Shown in pieces: positions 8,460-16,734 of a DNA stretch of 64,000 nt. This DNA is from Achromobacter agilis (GTDB taxonomy: Bacteria; Pseudomonadota; Gammaproteobacteria; Burkholderiales; Burkholderiaceae_B). Each line of letters opens with the position of its first letter. Within the stretch, counting starts at the first letter, position 1. The position numbers and the translations under genes were made by a program. The notes beneath the pieces are model-generated. The model was not told the DNA's origin and searched no databases. It worked only from the letters and a program-made list of their open reading frames with translations. The DNA lies in assembly GCF_900496965.1 (NCBI RefSeq), contig NZ_UFQB01000010.1:62001-126000 (forward strand), given 5' to 3'.

Positions 8460-9093
8460 CTAGCGGCCGCTGCCGGGCATGAACCACCGGTAATACGCAT
8501 TGCCGCCGTCGTCGCGCGCGTTCCAGTTCGATATCGGCGCGCAGGCCATCCGCCGCGCCTCGCACTGGCGGCTCGGTCCGCAGGGTTACCCAGGTCGCAA
8601 GCAAGGCCCCCGCCGACGGAATGCCCGCGGCCTTGAGCGCCGCGGCGGTATCCGGCTGGCCGTAGCGCGCCTGGATGCGCGCGGCGTCGAGCTCCAGGGG
8701 CTGCAGAGATCCGACCAGCAGCATTTCGTGGAGCTCGCTGGTCCACAACTGCGCATGGGGAAAGACGTCGATAAAACTCGCTACCAGCGCGCGCGTGTCC
8801 TCTTCGTTCTGGGTGGGCAGCGGCAGCCACTGCGCCACGCTGCCCTGCGGCGCCAGCCGGTTCGCGGCCAGGCGGTAGAAGTCGCGGGAATACAGGTTGA
8901 CCACGCCCGCGGCGGATGGCGGCGGCGGCTCCAGCGTGATCAGGTCCCAGCGTTCGGCGCTGGCCTGGAGTTCGCGCCGGCCGTCGCGCAGGCGCTTGTC
9001 CAGCCCGGGGTCCGTCGCGGCCTGGAACCGCGGGGCGGCGCGCAGCACGGCCGGCAGCATTTCCGCGGGGAAGCGACGCCGAGGGGGCCGCGG
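8460..9093 (-). pseudogene. Truncated spermidine-synthase-like (aminopropyltransferase-fold) remnant
   Basis: The frame reading left from 9093 encodes the C-terminal part of a spermidine-synthase-like methyltransferase-fold protein: DGRRELQASAERWDLITLEPPPP and NLYSRDFYRLAANRLAPQGSVAQWLPL are recognisable. The N-terminal half with the cofactor-binding glycine loop is missing, because the frame meets the TGA of the terC gene at 9094. Near 8560 the frame loses sense; a different frame then gives NWNARDDGGNAYYRWFMPG and stops at 8460-8462, which suggests a frameshift as well as the 5' deletion. No ribosome site supports the ATG at 9060. I read this as a decaying gene fused end to end with terC by deletion. 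Confidence 0.6.
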
Positions 9094-10671
9094 TCAGCCT
9101 GCCTGGACGGCCCCTTGCTCGATCGGGCTGGCGCGGACCTGGTCAATACGCAAACCCTCGCGGCGGGTCACTTCGAAGCGCCAGTCCCGCCACGCAATCG
9201 CATCGCCCGTTTCGGGGATCCGGCCGCCTGCGCGCAACAGGCAGCCAGCCAGGGTGGCGTCCGGGTAGTCGTCGGCCAGCGCGGGCGCTTCCAGCAGGCG
9301 CGCGGCTTCACCCACCGCCAGCCGTCCGTCCAGCAGCCACGAACCGTCGGACAGCTGCAAGGCCTCGGAATGGTCTTCCTGATGCTCGGGCAGATCGCCC
9401 GCCACCGCGGTCAGCACGTCCATGGGCGTGACCAGGCCTTCGCATACTCCGTGCTCGTCCACCACGATCAGCATGTGATCGCACGAGGCGCGCAGCGCGT
9501 CCAGCACCTTGAGCACCGGCATCGTCTCCATGACATAGCGCGGCTCGCGCGCAAGTTCCACCAGGTCGATCGGGCCCGGATTCTGCAGCAGCGGCAGCAC
9601 GTCCTTGAAATGCAGCACGCCCAGCACGTTGCCCGGCTCGCCCGCGCACAGCGGCAGGCGCGAGTGGCCGGAGCCGAATTTGCGCACGATGGCCTGCGGC
9701 GTGTCCGCCACGTCCAGCCAGGTGATGTCGCCGCGCGGCACCATGATGGAACGCACATCCCGTCCGCCGATGGACAGCACCCGCTCGATCATGGTGCTTT
9801 CCTCGGGCGCGAACGCGGGTTCGTCGTCCGCGCCGTCGACCAGCGCGACGACTTCGTCCACCTGCCCGCCCGCCTGGCCGGCGGGCTTGGCGCGCAGCAG
9901 GCGCAACACGGCCTGCGCCGTGCGCTGCCGGCGTCCCAGGGCATGCGTGCCTTTGGCCCGGTTGCGGCGCGCCAGTTGATTGAACAGTTCGATCAGGATC
10001 GAGAAGCCGATGGCGGCATACAGGTAGCCCTTGGGCACATGGAACCCCAGGCCTTCGGCCACCAGGCTGAAACCGATCATCAAGAGCAGGCCCAGGCACA
10101 GGATCACGACCGTGGGGTGGCGCGCGACAAACCCCATCAGCGGCCGGCTGGCCAGCATCATGACCGCCATCGCCACCACCACCGCAATCATCATGATGCT
10201 CAGGTCCTGCACCATGCCTACCGCGGTAATCACGGAGTCCAGCGAGAACACGGCGTCCAGCACGACGATCTGCAGAATTACCTGCCAGAACACCGCATGC
10301 TGCGGCTTATTGCCTGTGTCGTGGGCGGCGCTGCCCTCCACGCGCTCATGCAGTTCCATCGTGCCCTTGAAGAGCAGGAACAGGCCGCCCAGGATCAGGA
10401 TCAGGTCGCGGCCGGATATCTCCGCGCCCAGCAGCGTGAACAGGGGTTCGGTCAGCGTGACGACCCAGGCGATGCTCGCCAGCAGGCCCAGGCGCATAAC
10501 CATTGCCAGCGTCAGGCCGATCAAGCGCGCGCGGTTGCGCTGCGCCGGCGGCAGCTTGTCCGCCAGGATGGCGATGAACACCAGGTTGTCGATACCCAGC
10601 ACAATTTCAAGCACGACCAGCGTCGCCAGGCCGAGCCAGGCGGTGGGGTCGGTCATCCAATCGAAAATCAT
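9094..10671 (-). CDS. TerC-family membrane protein with CBS pair and CorC/HlyC domain
   Basis: A 525-residue inner-membrane protein. About residues 1-240 are a TerC domain with the charged intramembrane motifs [20 protein letters not shown] and [19 protein letters not shown] cytosolic CBS pair follows ([15 protein letters not shown]... and [22 protein letters not shown]), then a transporter-associated CorC/HlyC domain ending [18 protein letters not shown]. Related YoaE/YegH proteins are linked to metal homeostasis, including Mn2+ export in the wider TerC family. The start at 10671 has GGAA upstream and leads straight into [15 protein letters not shown]. The long open stretch further upstream is Arg/Ala-rich and unlikely to be translated. 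I looked for a yybP-ykoY manganese riboswitch upstream and did not find one. Confidence 0.88.
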   Translation of the reverse strand: MIFDWMTDPTAWLGLATLVVLEIVLGIDNLVFIAILADKLPPAQRNRARLIGLTLAMVMRLGLLASIAWVVTLTEPLFTLLGAEISGRDLILILGGLFLLFKGTMELHERVEGSAAHDTGNKPQHAVFWQVILQIVVLDAVFSLDSVITAVGMVQDLSIMMIAVVVAMAVMMLASRPLMGFVARHPTVVILCLGLLLMIGFSLVAEGLGFHVPKGYLYAAIGFSILIELFNQLARRNRAKGTHALGRRQRTAQAVLRLLRAKPAGQAGGQVDEVVALVDGADDEPAFAPEESTMIERVLSIGGRDVRSIMVPRGDITWLDVADTPQAIVRKFGSGHSRLPLCAGEPGNVLGVLHFKDVLPLLQNPGPIDLVELAREPRYVMETMPVLKVLDALRASCDHMLIVVDEHGVCEGLVTPMDVLTAVAGDLPEHQEDHSEALQLSDGSWLLDGRLAVGEAARLLEAPALADDYPDATLAGCLLRAGGRIPETGDAIAWRDWRFEVTRREGLRIDQVRASPIEQGAVQAG

Positions 10672-11006
10672 CAAAGTTCCACGGAAAGCGTGACAGGAGG
10701 CGGCGAGACGCCGTCTGGATCCACAGGCAAACGATGCGGCGGGCGCGGCCGCGCAACGGCGGCGGCCCGCGGGGCGGCGAGCGGCGGAGCGCGGCAACCC
10801 AGGCGCGGCGTGACCGCCGTGGACAGGAGGGGATCGTTGGACAAGCACGCGGCGCAGGCCGGGGCTTTGCGGGGATGGGGTATTGGGCGCCAGCGGGGTC
10901 GCGGCGCCGCCCTAGGTGGGGGGTCTTCGGTCATAGATGGCGGACGGCCCGGGCTGCCGGGGCAGCATTGCGGCGGCGCATCCACCTTGCTCTCTTTCTT
11001 ACTGGA
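10672..11006. other. Gene-free, very GC-rich spacer upstream of terC
   Basis: These 335 bases separate the divergent terC and mgtC transcription units. Frames are open on both strands only because of the GC content; the translations are Arg/Gly/Ala-rich and have no family look. I see no convincing promoter for terC, no riboswitch core and no repeat here. Confidence 0.5.
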
Positions 11007-11024
11007 ACCTGAATCTTACCTGAA
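11007..11024. promoter_or_regulatory. ACCTGAA direct repeat with 11-base period upstream of the mgtC promoter
   Basis: ACCTGAA is at 11007-11013 and 11018-11024. An 11-base period puts both copies on one face of the helix, as in sites of OmpR/PhoP-type response regulators. It lies about 50 bases upstream of the -35 element of the mgtC promoter, and mgtC is a PhoP target in enterobacteria. No response regulator of that type is in the window, so the binding protein is unknown. Confidence 0.4.
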
Positions 11025-11071
11025 ATCAGTCAGGGACCGCATGAAGGCCCGCCGCAAACCTCATGATTTTG

Positions 11072-11100
11072 TTGGTATTTACCCTAATGGCCGGTATACT
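11072..11100 (+). promoter_or_regulatory. Sigma-70-type promoter for the mgtC leader transcript
   Basis: A -35 of TTGGTA at 11072-11077, a 17-base spacer, and a -10 of TATACT at 11095-11100. Transcription would begin near 11107, giving a leader of about 400 bases before mgtC. It lies in a locally AT-rich patch that stands out from the flanking sequence. Confidence 0.6.
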
Positions 11101-11106
11101 CGCCGC

Positions 11107-11504
11107 ACTTTCAACCCCCTAGAGATCAACGTGGACAACGACGGATGTAGTCGCAACACGACTGCAAGCGCCGCTTGACGCAGGATCCGCGGACCTGATC
11201 CGCGCCGGTCCTGCCCAAGCCAGGACCCGGCACCGCGGCCTCGATGCATTCGGCATCCCGGCCGCCAGCCCTTCCCTTACCGCTTACCGACGCGATACGC
11301 CGGCATTGCCGCGCGCGTATCCGGCGGGTCCGGCGGCGCATGCATGCGGACCTTCCCCGTGCTCCCCCACCAAGGAGACGATCATGCGCGCCCAGCAATT
11401 CCTTTCTTGCCAATTCACCATTGTGAGCCTGTGCCGGCAACACAAGGCCGGCGCCTCCATCGCGGCGCTGGCCGCCTGATCCCCGCCCCGGCAAGGAGAA
11501 CACA
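11107..11504 (+). promoter_or_regulatory. Long mgtC 5' leader with hairpins and small reading frames
   Basis: Nearly 400 bases separate the predicted transcription start from mgtC. Seen in it: a hairpin with arms GGTCCTG at 11207-11213 and CAGGACC at 11221-11227; a possible 15-codon frame starting with GTG at 11131; a well-supported 31-codon frame at 11384-11479; and a second hairpin with arms GCCGGCGCC at 11447-11455 and GGCGCTGGC at 11464-11472 (one G-U pair, 8-base loop) inside that frame. Leaders of enterobacterial mgtA and mgtCBR sense Mg2+, proline or ATP through small peptides and alternative hairpins. A similar logic is plausible here, but the sequence is not related by eye. Confidence 0.5.
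11384..11479 (+). CDS. 31-residue putative leader peptide upstream of mgtC
   Basis: A small frame encoding MRAQQFLSCQFTIVSLCRQ and twelve more residues (HKAGASIAALAA). The AAGGAG ribosome site at 11372-11377 is optimally placed for the ATG, as good as that of mgtC itself. The stop is 25 bases before the mgtC start. A stable hairpin (11447-11472) lies within its last ten codons, so ribosome progress here could decide whether the structure forms. It is not proline-rich like MgtP. I do not recognise a family. It could instead be a short membrane-associated peptide. Confidence 0.5.
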   Translation: MRAQQFLSCQFTIVSLCRQHKAGASIAALAA

Positions 11505-12218
11505 ATGAAAAACTTCGAAAGCATCCAGTTCCTGCCGCTGGCCAATACGCTGGTCAGCCTGCTCACCGCCTTCGTCCTGGGCGCCGTCGTCGGATTCGAA
11601 CGCCAGTTCCGGCAACGCACGGCCGGGCTGCGCACCAACGTGCTGGTCGCGGTGGGCGCGGCGATCTTCGTGGACATGGCGTTTCGGGTGGGCGGCGCGG
11701 ACGGCGGATCGCGCGTCATCTCCTACGTGGTGTCGGGGGTGGGTTTCCTGGGCGCGGGGGCCATCATGCGCGAAGGCGGCAGCATCCGCGGACTGAACAC
11801 CGCGGCCACCCTCTGGGGGTCGGCGGCGATCGGCGCCTGCGCCGGCGCGTCGTTGATGCTGGAGGCCGTGGCGGCCACCGCATTCGTGCTTGCGGCCAAC
11901 ACCTTGCTTCGCCCGGTCGTCAGCTACGTCAACCGCCAGCCGGTCGATTCGCAGACGACGGAAGTCACCACGGTCGTACACCTCATCACGAATACGGACC
12001 AGCGCCAGGCCGCCATGATGGTGCTGGAGGACGTGCTGGAGTCCGAGCAGCTGCCGCTGTCGGAACTGAAGATCGACCAGTTCGGCGAGAACGAAGTGGA
12101 AATCGAGGCGGCCCTCAGCGAGGCCTCCGTGGACGAACTTGACCTGGACCGAGTGGTCGCCAGCATCGCCGCCTCGCCCGCCGTACGCACGGCGTTCTGG
12201 GCGGCACGCGCCGTGTGA
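11505..12218 (+). CDS. mgtC: MgtC/SapB family membrane protein
   Basis: A 237-residue protein with an N-terminal MgtC domain of about five membrane helices: VLGAVVGFERQFRQRTAGLRTNVLVAVGAA, GVGFLGAGAIMREGG and GLNTAATLWGSAAIGACAG are the family core. The cytosolic C-terminus (about residues 145-237) resembles the ACT-like tail of Salmonella MgtC. MgtC supports growth at low Mg2+ and survival in macrophages, partly by acting on the F-type ATP synthase; it is not itself a Mg2+ pump. AAGGAGAA precedes the ATG. No mgtA or mgtB follows. The next gene, on the same strand, starts 20 bases downstream. Confidence 0.88.
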   Translation: MKNFESIQFLPLANTLVSLLTAFVLGAVVGFERQFRQRTAGLRTNVLVAVGAAIFVDMAFRVGGADGGSRVISYVVSGVGFLGAGAIMREGGSIRGLNTAATLWGSAAIGACAGASLMLEAVAATAFVLAANTLLRPVVSYVNRQPVDSQTTEVTTVVHLITNTDQRQAAMMVLEDVLESEQLPLSELKIDQFGENEVEIEAALSEASVDELDLDRVVASIAASPAVRTAFWAARAV

Positions 12219-12238
12219 GTGCATAATAGGCGCCGATC

Positions 12239-12643
12239 ATGCGCCGCCCCTTGAACCCCTACGCCCGGAACACCGCCAGTTTGTGGCTGGTCACGGTGCT
12301 GTTCATGCTGAAGGCGCTGGTGCCGCAAGGCTTCATGCCCGCCACCCAGCAAGGCGGCACGTTGATACAGCTGTGCTCGGCCGCTGGCCCGATCTGGGTT
12401 GCCGGCCCCGGCAAGCCGGCTGACGCGCCGGACGAGCGCCACGCGGCGCAGGCCGCCAGCTGCCCCACGGGCATGGCGCTGGCGGCGGTCGCTCTGCCGC
12501 CTTCTCCGGTCCTGGTGGCCGCGGCCGCGTCCATCATGGCCCATCCGCTGGCGCCGCGCGCGCCGCCGGCCCAGGCCCAGTCTTCCGCCTTCGGCGGGCC
12601 CCTGGGGGCCCGCGCCCCGCCCTTCCTCCCGGTATTGCGCTAG
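12239..12643 (+). CDS. CruR-like DUF2946 protein, likely copper-sensing upstream reading frame
   Basis: A 134-residue protein with an N-terminal hydrophobic helix (SLWLVTVLFMLKALVPQG), a Pro/Ala-rich body and an Arg-Pro-rich end, typical of DUF2946. In Bordetella pertussis the DUF2946 gene that heads the bfrG operon works as a regulatory reading frame: copper bound by a CXXC motif in the nascent chain relieves arrest at a C-terminal RAPP motif and triggers Rho-dependent termination before the TonB-receptor gene. Here RAPP is conserved at 125-128 and again at 107-110, and a TonB receptor follows 88 bases downstream. The expected CXXC is CPTG at 75-78, so the second cysteine is missing; the only other Cys is C46. 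A CATAAT -10-like hexamer at 12222-12227 would give an almost leaderless transcript. Confidence 0.8.
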   Translation: MRRPLNPYARNTASLWLVTVLFMLKALVPQGFMPATQQGGTLIQLCSAAGPIWVAGPGKPADAPDERHAAQAASCPTGMALAAVALPPSPVLVAAAASIMAHPLAPRAPPAQAQSSAFGGPLGARAPPFLPVLR

Positions 12644-12731
12644 GGCCTGTGCAGCGCGCCATGCGGCGCGTGCGGGCCCTGGATCACCGCCGCCTTCCCT
12701 GGCGGCAATCCTTGGCTTACCGAGAGCAACC
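12644..12731 (+). promoter_or_regulatory. Spacer between DUF2946 gene and TonB receptor with hairpin
   Basis: This 88-base, C-rich gap is where Rho-dependent termination would be expected under the CruR model. It contains a hairpin with arms GCCGCC at 12689-12694 and GGCGGC at 12701-12706 (6-base loop), not followed by a U tract, so it is not an intrinsic terminator. Confidence 0.4.
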
Positions 12732-14876
12732 ATGTCTTCTACCTTCGCCAGGACGCAACGCGTCCTGAAGCGCCGCGCGGCCGTCTGGACCGCGCTCGCC
12801 TTCATGCCCGCGCTGGCTCCCGCGCACGCCCAGAACGCGCCCGTCGCCACGCTGCCCAGCATCTCCGTTTCCGGCGACGCCGATCCCCTTACGCTGCTGG
12901 AATCGACCGGTACCGGCACGCTGCTGGGGTTGACGCCCTTCGAAACGCCGGCCAGCATCGACATCATCAGCAATGAACAGCTGCGCGAGCGCGGCGCCGT
13001 CACCGTCACCGACGCGATCACCCAGGCCGCCGGGATCAGCGCCATGCGCCACCCGGGCAACGGCGGCTCGTCGCTGTCTTCGCGCGGCTTCACCGATTCC
13101 AACTCGGTCGCCCAGCTCTACGACGGGGTGCGCCAGTACGGCGGCGTCGGCCAGACCTTCATCTACGATCCCTGGGCCGTGGACCGCATCGAAGTGCTGC
13201 GGGGACCGGCCTCCGTGCTGTACGGCGAAGGCGCCATCGGCGGCGTGGTCAACGTCATTCCGAAGAAGCCCACCCGCGGGCCGATCGAGAACGAGATTCA
13301 GGCGACCGTGGGCACGCACGATACCCAGCGCTTCGGCTTCGGCAGCGGCGGCGCGCTGGATGATAAGTGGTCGTACCGGCTGGACGTCAGCGGCAACCAC
13401 AGCGACGCCGGCATCAGCCTGGGTGGCTCGCGCGACGCCGCCATCACCGCCGCGCTCCGGCTGGACGTGTCGCCCGCGCTGAACTTCACGCTGACGCAGG
13501 CCTATGCCTGGCAGGAGCCCACCCGCTATTTCGGCACGCCGCTGGTGGATGGCACGATGGATTACTCGCTGCGCAAGCAGAACTACAACGTGGCCGACAG
13601 CAAAATCATCTACCGTGACAGCCGCACGGAGTTGAAAGCGGAGTGGTCGCCCAACCCGGCGGCCCTGGTGCGAAGCCGCGTGTATTACATCGGCAGCGAC
13701 CGCGACTACCGCGATGTGGAGAACTACGCCTGGGTGCCGGGCGGCATGATCCAGCGCACCGGCTATACCGAGATCGGCCACGACCAGGAACAGGCCGGCG
13801 CCATCACCGACGCCACCTTCGACGGCCATCTGCTGGGCCTGGCGAACAAGGTGGCGGTGGGTTTCGAACTGAACCGCGCGTCGCTCAAGCACACCAACAA
13901 CTCGCCCTATTCCGGGACGTCGCTGGTGGACCCGTATGACGTTGACCACGGACGCTTTATCAACATCGCGGGCACGACGCCGCGTTACCGCAATACCGCC
14001 ACCCAGTATGCGCTGTTCGCGGAAGACCGGCTGATGCTGACGCCGTCATGGTCGTTGCTGGGCGGCGTGCGCTACGACCACATCGACCTGAAACGGCGCG
14101 ACCTGGTTGCGGACGAAACCGCCTTCCGCACCACCTTCACCAACGTCGGCTGGCGCATCGGCACGGTCTACGACGTGCTGCCCACCCTGTCCGTCTACGG
14201 CCAGTATGCGCAGGCCGCGGACCCTATCGGCAGCCTCCTGCTGCTATCGCCCGCCAACAAGAACTTCGATCTGTCGGAAGGCAAGCAAGTGGAAATCGGC
14301 GTCAAGCAGACGTTCTGGGACGACAAGGGGCAATGGACGCTGGCGGCCTACCATATCCGCAAGAACAATCTGGTGACGCGCGACCCGAACGATCCGTCGC
14401 TGCGCATCCAGGTCGGCGAGCAGTCCTCGCGGGGCCTGGAAGCCACCCTGGGCGTGGCGCTGTCGCCCGCCTGGCGGCTGGATCTCAACGCCGTGGCGCT
14501 GCGGGCGCGCTACGACGATTTCAGCGAATCGGTCAACGGCGTCAGTGTGTCGCGCAACGGGAATGTGCCCACCGACGTGCCCGAACGCGTGGCCAACGCC
14601 TGGATCAGCTGGAAGTTCGCGCCCCAGTGGACGGCCAGCGCCGGCCTGCGCTACGTGGGCAAGCGCTACGCGGATGCCGCCAACCGGCTGGAAATGGCGG
14701 GCTACACCACCACCAACCTTGCGTTGCTGTGGGAGCCCCGCCGCGATCTGAGCCTGGCCCTGCGCGCGTTCAACGTGTTCGACCGCGAGTACGCGGAAAC
14801 CGCGTACTACAACCAGACGCAATGGCTGCTGGGCGAAGGCCGGCGCGTAGAGCTGAGCGCGAACTACCGCTTCTGA
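12732..14876 (+). CDS. TonB-dependent outer-membrane receptor, BfrG-like by context
   Basis: A 714-residue receptor with a signal peptide cleaved near AHA-QN (about residue 33), a plug domain (ETPASIDIISNEQL, AITQAAGISAMRHPG, VDRIEVLRGPASVLYGEGAIGG at about 150-170) and a 22-strand-type barrel ending in the terminal aromatic NYRF. No clear TonB box was identified at the mature N-terminus. The barrel style resembles siderophore receptors, but the preceding DUF2946 gene suggests copper control, as for bfrG in Bordetella. It is followed convergently by an ABC ATPase gene; the third gene of the B. pertussis operon is absent. The substrate is not assigned. Confidence 0.87.
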   Translation: MSSTFARTQRVLKRRAAVWTALAFMPALAPAHAQNAPVATLPSISVSGDADPLTLLESTGTGTLLGLTPFETPASIDIISNEQLRERGAVTVTDAITQAAGISAMRHPGNGGSSLSSRGFTDSNSVAQLYDGVRQYGGVGQTFIYDPWAVDRIEVLRGPASVLYGEGAIGGVVNVIPKKPTRGPIENEIQATVGTHDTQRFGFGSGGALDDKWSYRLDVSGNHSDAGISLGGSRDAAITAALRLDVSPALNFTLTQAYAWQEPTRYFGTPLVDGTMDYSLRKQNYNVADSKIIYRDSRTELKAEWSPNPAALVRSRVYYIGSDRDYRDVENYAWVPGGMIQRTGYTEIGHDQEQAGAITDATFDGHLLGLANKVAVGFELNRASLKHTNNSPYSGTSLVDPYDVDHGRFINIAGTTPRYRNTATQYALFAEDRLMLTPSWSLLGGVRYDHIDLKRRDLVADETAFRTTFTNVGWRIGTVYDVLPTLSVYGQYAQAADPIGSLLLLSPANKNFDLSEGKQVEIGVKQTFWDDKGQWTLAAYHIRKNNLVTRDPNDPSLRIQVGEQSSRGLEATLGVALSPAWRLDLNAVALRARYDDFSESVNGVSVSRNGNVPTDVPERVANAWISWKFAPQWTASAGLRYVGKRYADAANRLEMAGYTTTNLALLWEPRRDLSLALRAFNVFDREYAETAYYNQTQWLLGEGRRVELSANYRF

Positions 14877-14901
14877 CGCGGGCCGGGGCCGGCCCCAGGA
14901 T

Positions 14902-16539
14902 TCAGGCCGCTGCGCGCAGCGCGACAGCGGCCGGATCCCAGCGGCGACCCGGCACGGCGGCCAGCAAGGCCTGCGTATAGGGATGCGCGGGCCGGTTGAA
15001 CACCTCGGCGCACGGCCCGGCTTCCACCACGCGGCCGTTCTTCATGACGGCGACGTCGTCGCAGACCTGCGCGGCCACCCGAAGGTCGTGGGTGATGAAC
15101 AGGATGGACAGCCCCAGCTGTTCGCGCAGACGGGCCAACAGGGCCAGCACCTGCGCCTGGACCGAGACGTCCAGCGCGGACACCGGCTCATCCGCGATCA
15201 ATACTTGCGGCCGCATGGCCAGCGCGCGCGCCAGGCCGATGCGCTGGCGCTGCCCGCCCGAGAACTCATGCGGATAGCGCTGCAAGGCGTCGGGCGACAG
15301 GCCGACGAGTTCGAACAATTCCCGCGCGCGCGCCAGCGCCTCGGCGCGCGGCGTCCCATGCACGATCGGCCCGCGCGCCACGATGTCGCCCACGCGCTGG
15401 CGGGGATTCAAGGAGCCGTAGGGATCCTGGAACACCATCTGCACGCGCCTGGCATGGGCACGCCGCGCTGCCGCGCCCTTGAACGCCAGGGGTTCCCCGG
15501 CCAGCGTGATGCCGCCCGCATCGGGCGGCGCCAGGCCGAGCAAGGCGCGCGCCAGCGTGGACTTGCCCGAGCCGCTTTCCCCGACGATGCCCAGCGTGGC
15601 GCCTTGCCGCAAGGCCAGCGTCACGCCGTCCAGCGCCCGGGTCTCGCGGCCCGGGCGGCCCAGCCAGCCGCGCTTCCGGTAGGTCTTGGTCAGGCCTTGC
15701 GTGTCCAGGATGATAGGGGTGCCGGCGCCGGGCGCAGGCCTGGCCGTGGCGACGGACAGCGGCGGCACGGCGCCGATCAGGGCGCGCGTGTAGGGATGCC
15801 GCGGATGCTCGAGCACCTGCTGCGCGGTTCCGCTTTCCACCAATTCGCCCCGTTGCATCACCGCGACACGATCGGCGATTTCGGCCACCACGCCGAAGTC
15901 ATGCGTAATGAACAGCACGGCCGTGCCCTTGCGGCGCTGCAGGTCGTGGATGAGGCGCAGGATCTGCGCCTGCGTCGTTACGTCCAGCGCCGTGGTGGGC
16001 TCGTCGGCGATCAGCAGCGCCGGTTCCAGCGCCAGCGCCATGGCGATCATGGCCCGCTGGCGCTGCCCGCCGGACAGCTCGTGCGGGTACGCGCCCAGCG
16101 CCTGGGCGGGGTCCGGCAGGCGCACCGATTCCAGCAGTTCCAGCGTGCGCCGCCGGATCTCGGCGCGCGGCAGGCGCGCATGGGTGCGGAAAACCTCGCC
16201 GATTTGGTCGCCGATCGTACGCAAGGGGTTCAGTGCCGTCATCGGCTCCTGGAAGATCATGCCGATGCGCTTGCCCCGCAGCCGCCGCAGCGCGTCCGGC
16301 GGCAGCCGCAGCAGGTCCTGCCCTTCCCACAGCACCTGTCCGGCGCTGGCACGCACGCCTTGCGGCAGCAGCCCGAGAATGGCGCCGGCCGTCAGGGACT
16401 TGCCCGACCCGCTTTCACCGACCACGCACAGGATTTCACCGGCGTGCACCGACAGCGATAGCTTGTTGAGCGCGTGGGGCCGGTCCGCGCCGAGCGGCAG
16501 GTCCACGGTAAGGTCGTCGATGCGCAGCAATTCGGCCAT
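14902..16539 (-). CDS. Fused dipeptide/oligopeptide ABC transporter ATPase (two NBDs)
   Basis: A 545-residue protein with two complete nucleotide-binding domains. Domain 1 has Walker A GESGSGKS, signature LSGGQRQR and LLIADEPTTALD; domain 2 has GESGSGKS, FSGGQRQR and VLIADEPVSALD. Each ends in the oligopeptide-type HPYT extension (HPRHPYTRALI, RPAHPYTQALL), as in GsiA and YejF, which energise peptide or glutathione importers. The start at 16539 gives MAELLRIDDLTVDLPL; frames further upstream are not convincing. No permease or binding-protein genes sit beside it, so it is an orphan in this window or its partners lie elsewhere. Confidence 0.87.
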   Translation of the reverse strand: MAELLRIDDLTVDLPLGADRPHALNKLSLSVHAGEILCVVGESGSGKSLTAGAILGLLPQGVRASAGQVLWEGQDLLRLPPDALRRLRGKRIGMIFQEPMTALNPLRTIGDQIGEVFRTHARLPRAEIRRRTLELLESVRLPDPAQALGAYPHELSGGQRQRAMIAMALALEPALLIADEPTTALDVTTQAQILRLIHDLQRRKGTAVLFITHDFGVVAEIADRVAVMQRGELVESGTAQQVLEHPRHPYTRALIGAVPPLSVATARPAPGAGTPIILDTQGLTKTYRKRGWLGRPGRETRALDGVTLALRQGATLGIVGESGSGKSTLARALLGLAPPDAGGITLAGEPLAFKGAAARRAHARRVQMVFQDPYGSLNPRQRVGDIVARGPIVHGTPRAEALARARELFELVGLSPDALQRYPHEFSGGQRQRIGLARALAMRPQVLIADEPVSALDVSVQAQVLALLARLREQLGLSILFITHDLRVAAQVCDDVAVMKNGRVVEAGPCAEVFNRPAHPYTQALLAAVPGRRWDPAAVALRAAA

Positions 16540-16570
16540 GAGCGTTCCGCAGGAAAGAGCAGCGGATGAT

Positions 16571-16590
16571 AGGCCCGCGCGCGCGGGCCT
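16571..16590. repeat. 20-base perfect palindrome upstream of ybhP
   Basis: AGGCCCGCGC and its exact reverse complement GCGCGGGCCT abut. It lies between the divergent ABC ATPase start and the sigma-54 site of ybhP. It could be a cruciform, an operator or a fortuitous GC palindrome; there is no U tract for a terminator. Confidence 0.4.
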
Positions 16591-16684
16591 GGAAATTCCC
16601 ATTTCTCATTTGCTCATGCGCTATGCGACGCCCGCGGAAAATCGCCTGGGGCGGCCCGGCGCGTGTTACGCGCGTTTACGTATC

Positions 16685-16700
16685 GGGCACACGGTTTGCT
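16685..16700 (+). promoter_or_regulatory. Sigma-54 (-24/-12) promoter of ybhP-clsB-ybhN
   Basis: GGGCACACGGTTTGCT matches the TGGCAC-N5-TTGCW consensus, with GG at 16686-16687 and GC at 16698-16699 at the required spacing. Transcription would start near 16711, 24 bases before the ybhP ATG. A short inverted repeat (GCGCGT / ACGCGC, 16659-16673) lies just upstream. Confidence 0.7.
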
Positions 16701-16734
16701 CCGCTCATTGGAATACGCATTTCCCGGAGCCTCC

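Noticed and set aside
10672-11006. yybP-ykoY manganese riboswitch upstream of terC
   Set aside because: Sought because TerC genes often have one; the conserved GGGGAGUAG-type core and its partner loop are not visible on the terC strand.
8500-11178. An 892-codon open frame on the + strand across terC and its upstream region
   Set aside because: It is antisense to the terC and spermidine-synthase-like coding sequence, the translation is His/Arg/Gln-rich with no fold signals, and no ribosome site precedes it. It is a by-product of GC-rich codon use. Only its last codons (11131-11178) are mentioned as part of the mgtC leader.
14885-14896. GGGGCCGGCCCC as a terminator between the TonB receptor and ABC ATPase genes
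   Set aside because: A perfect 12-base palindrome with no loop and no U tract; not distinguishable from ordinary GC-rich sequence.
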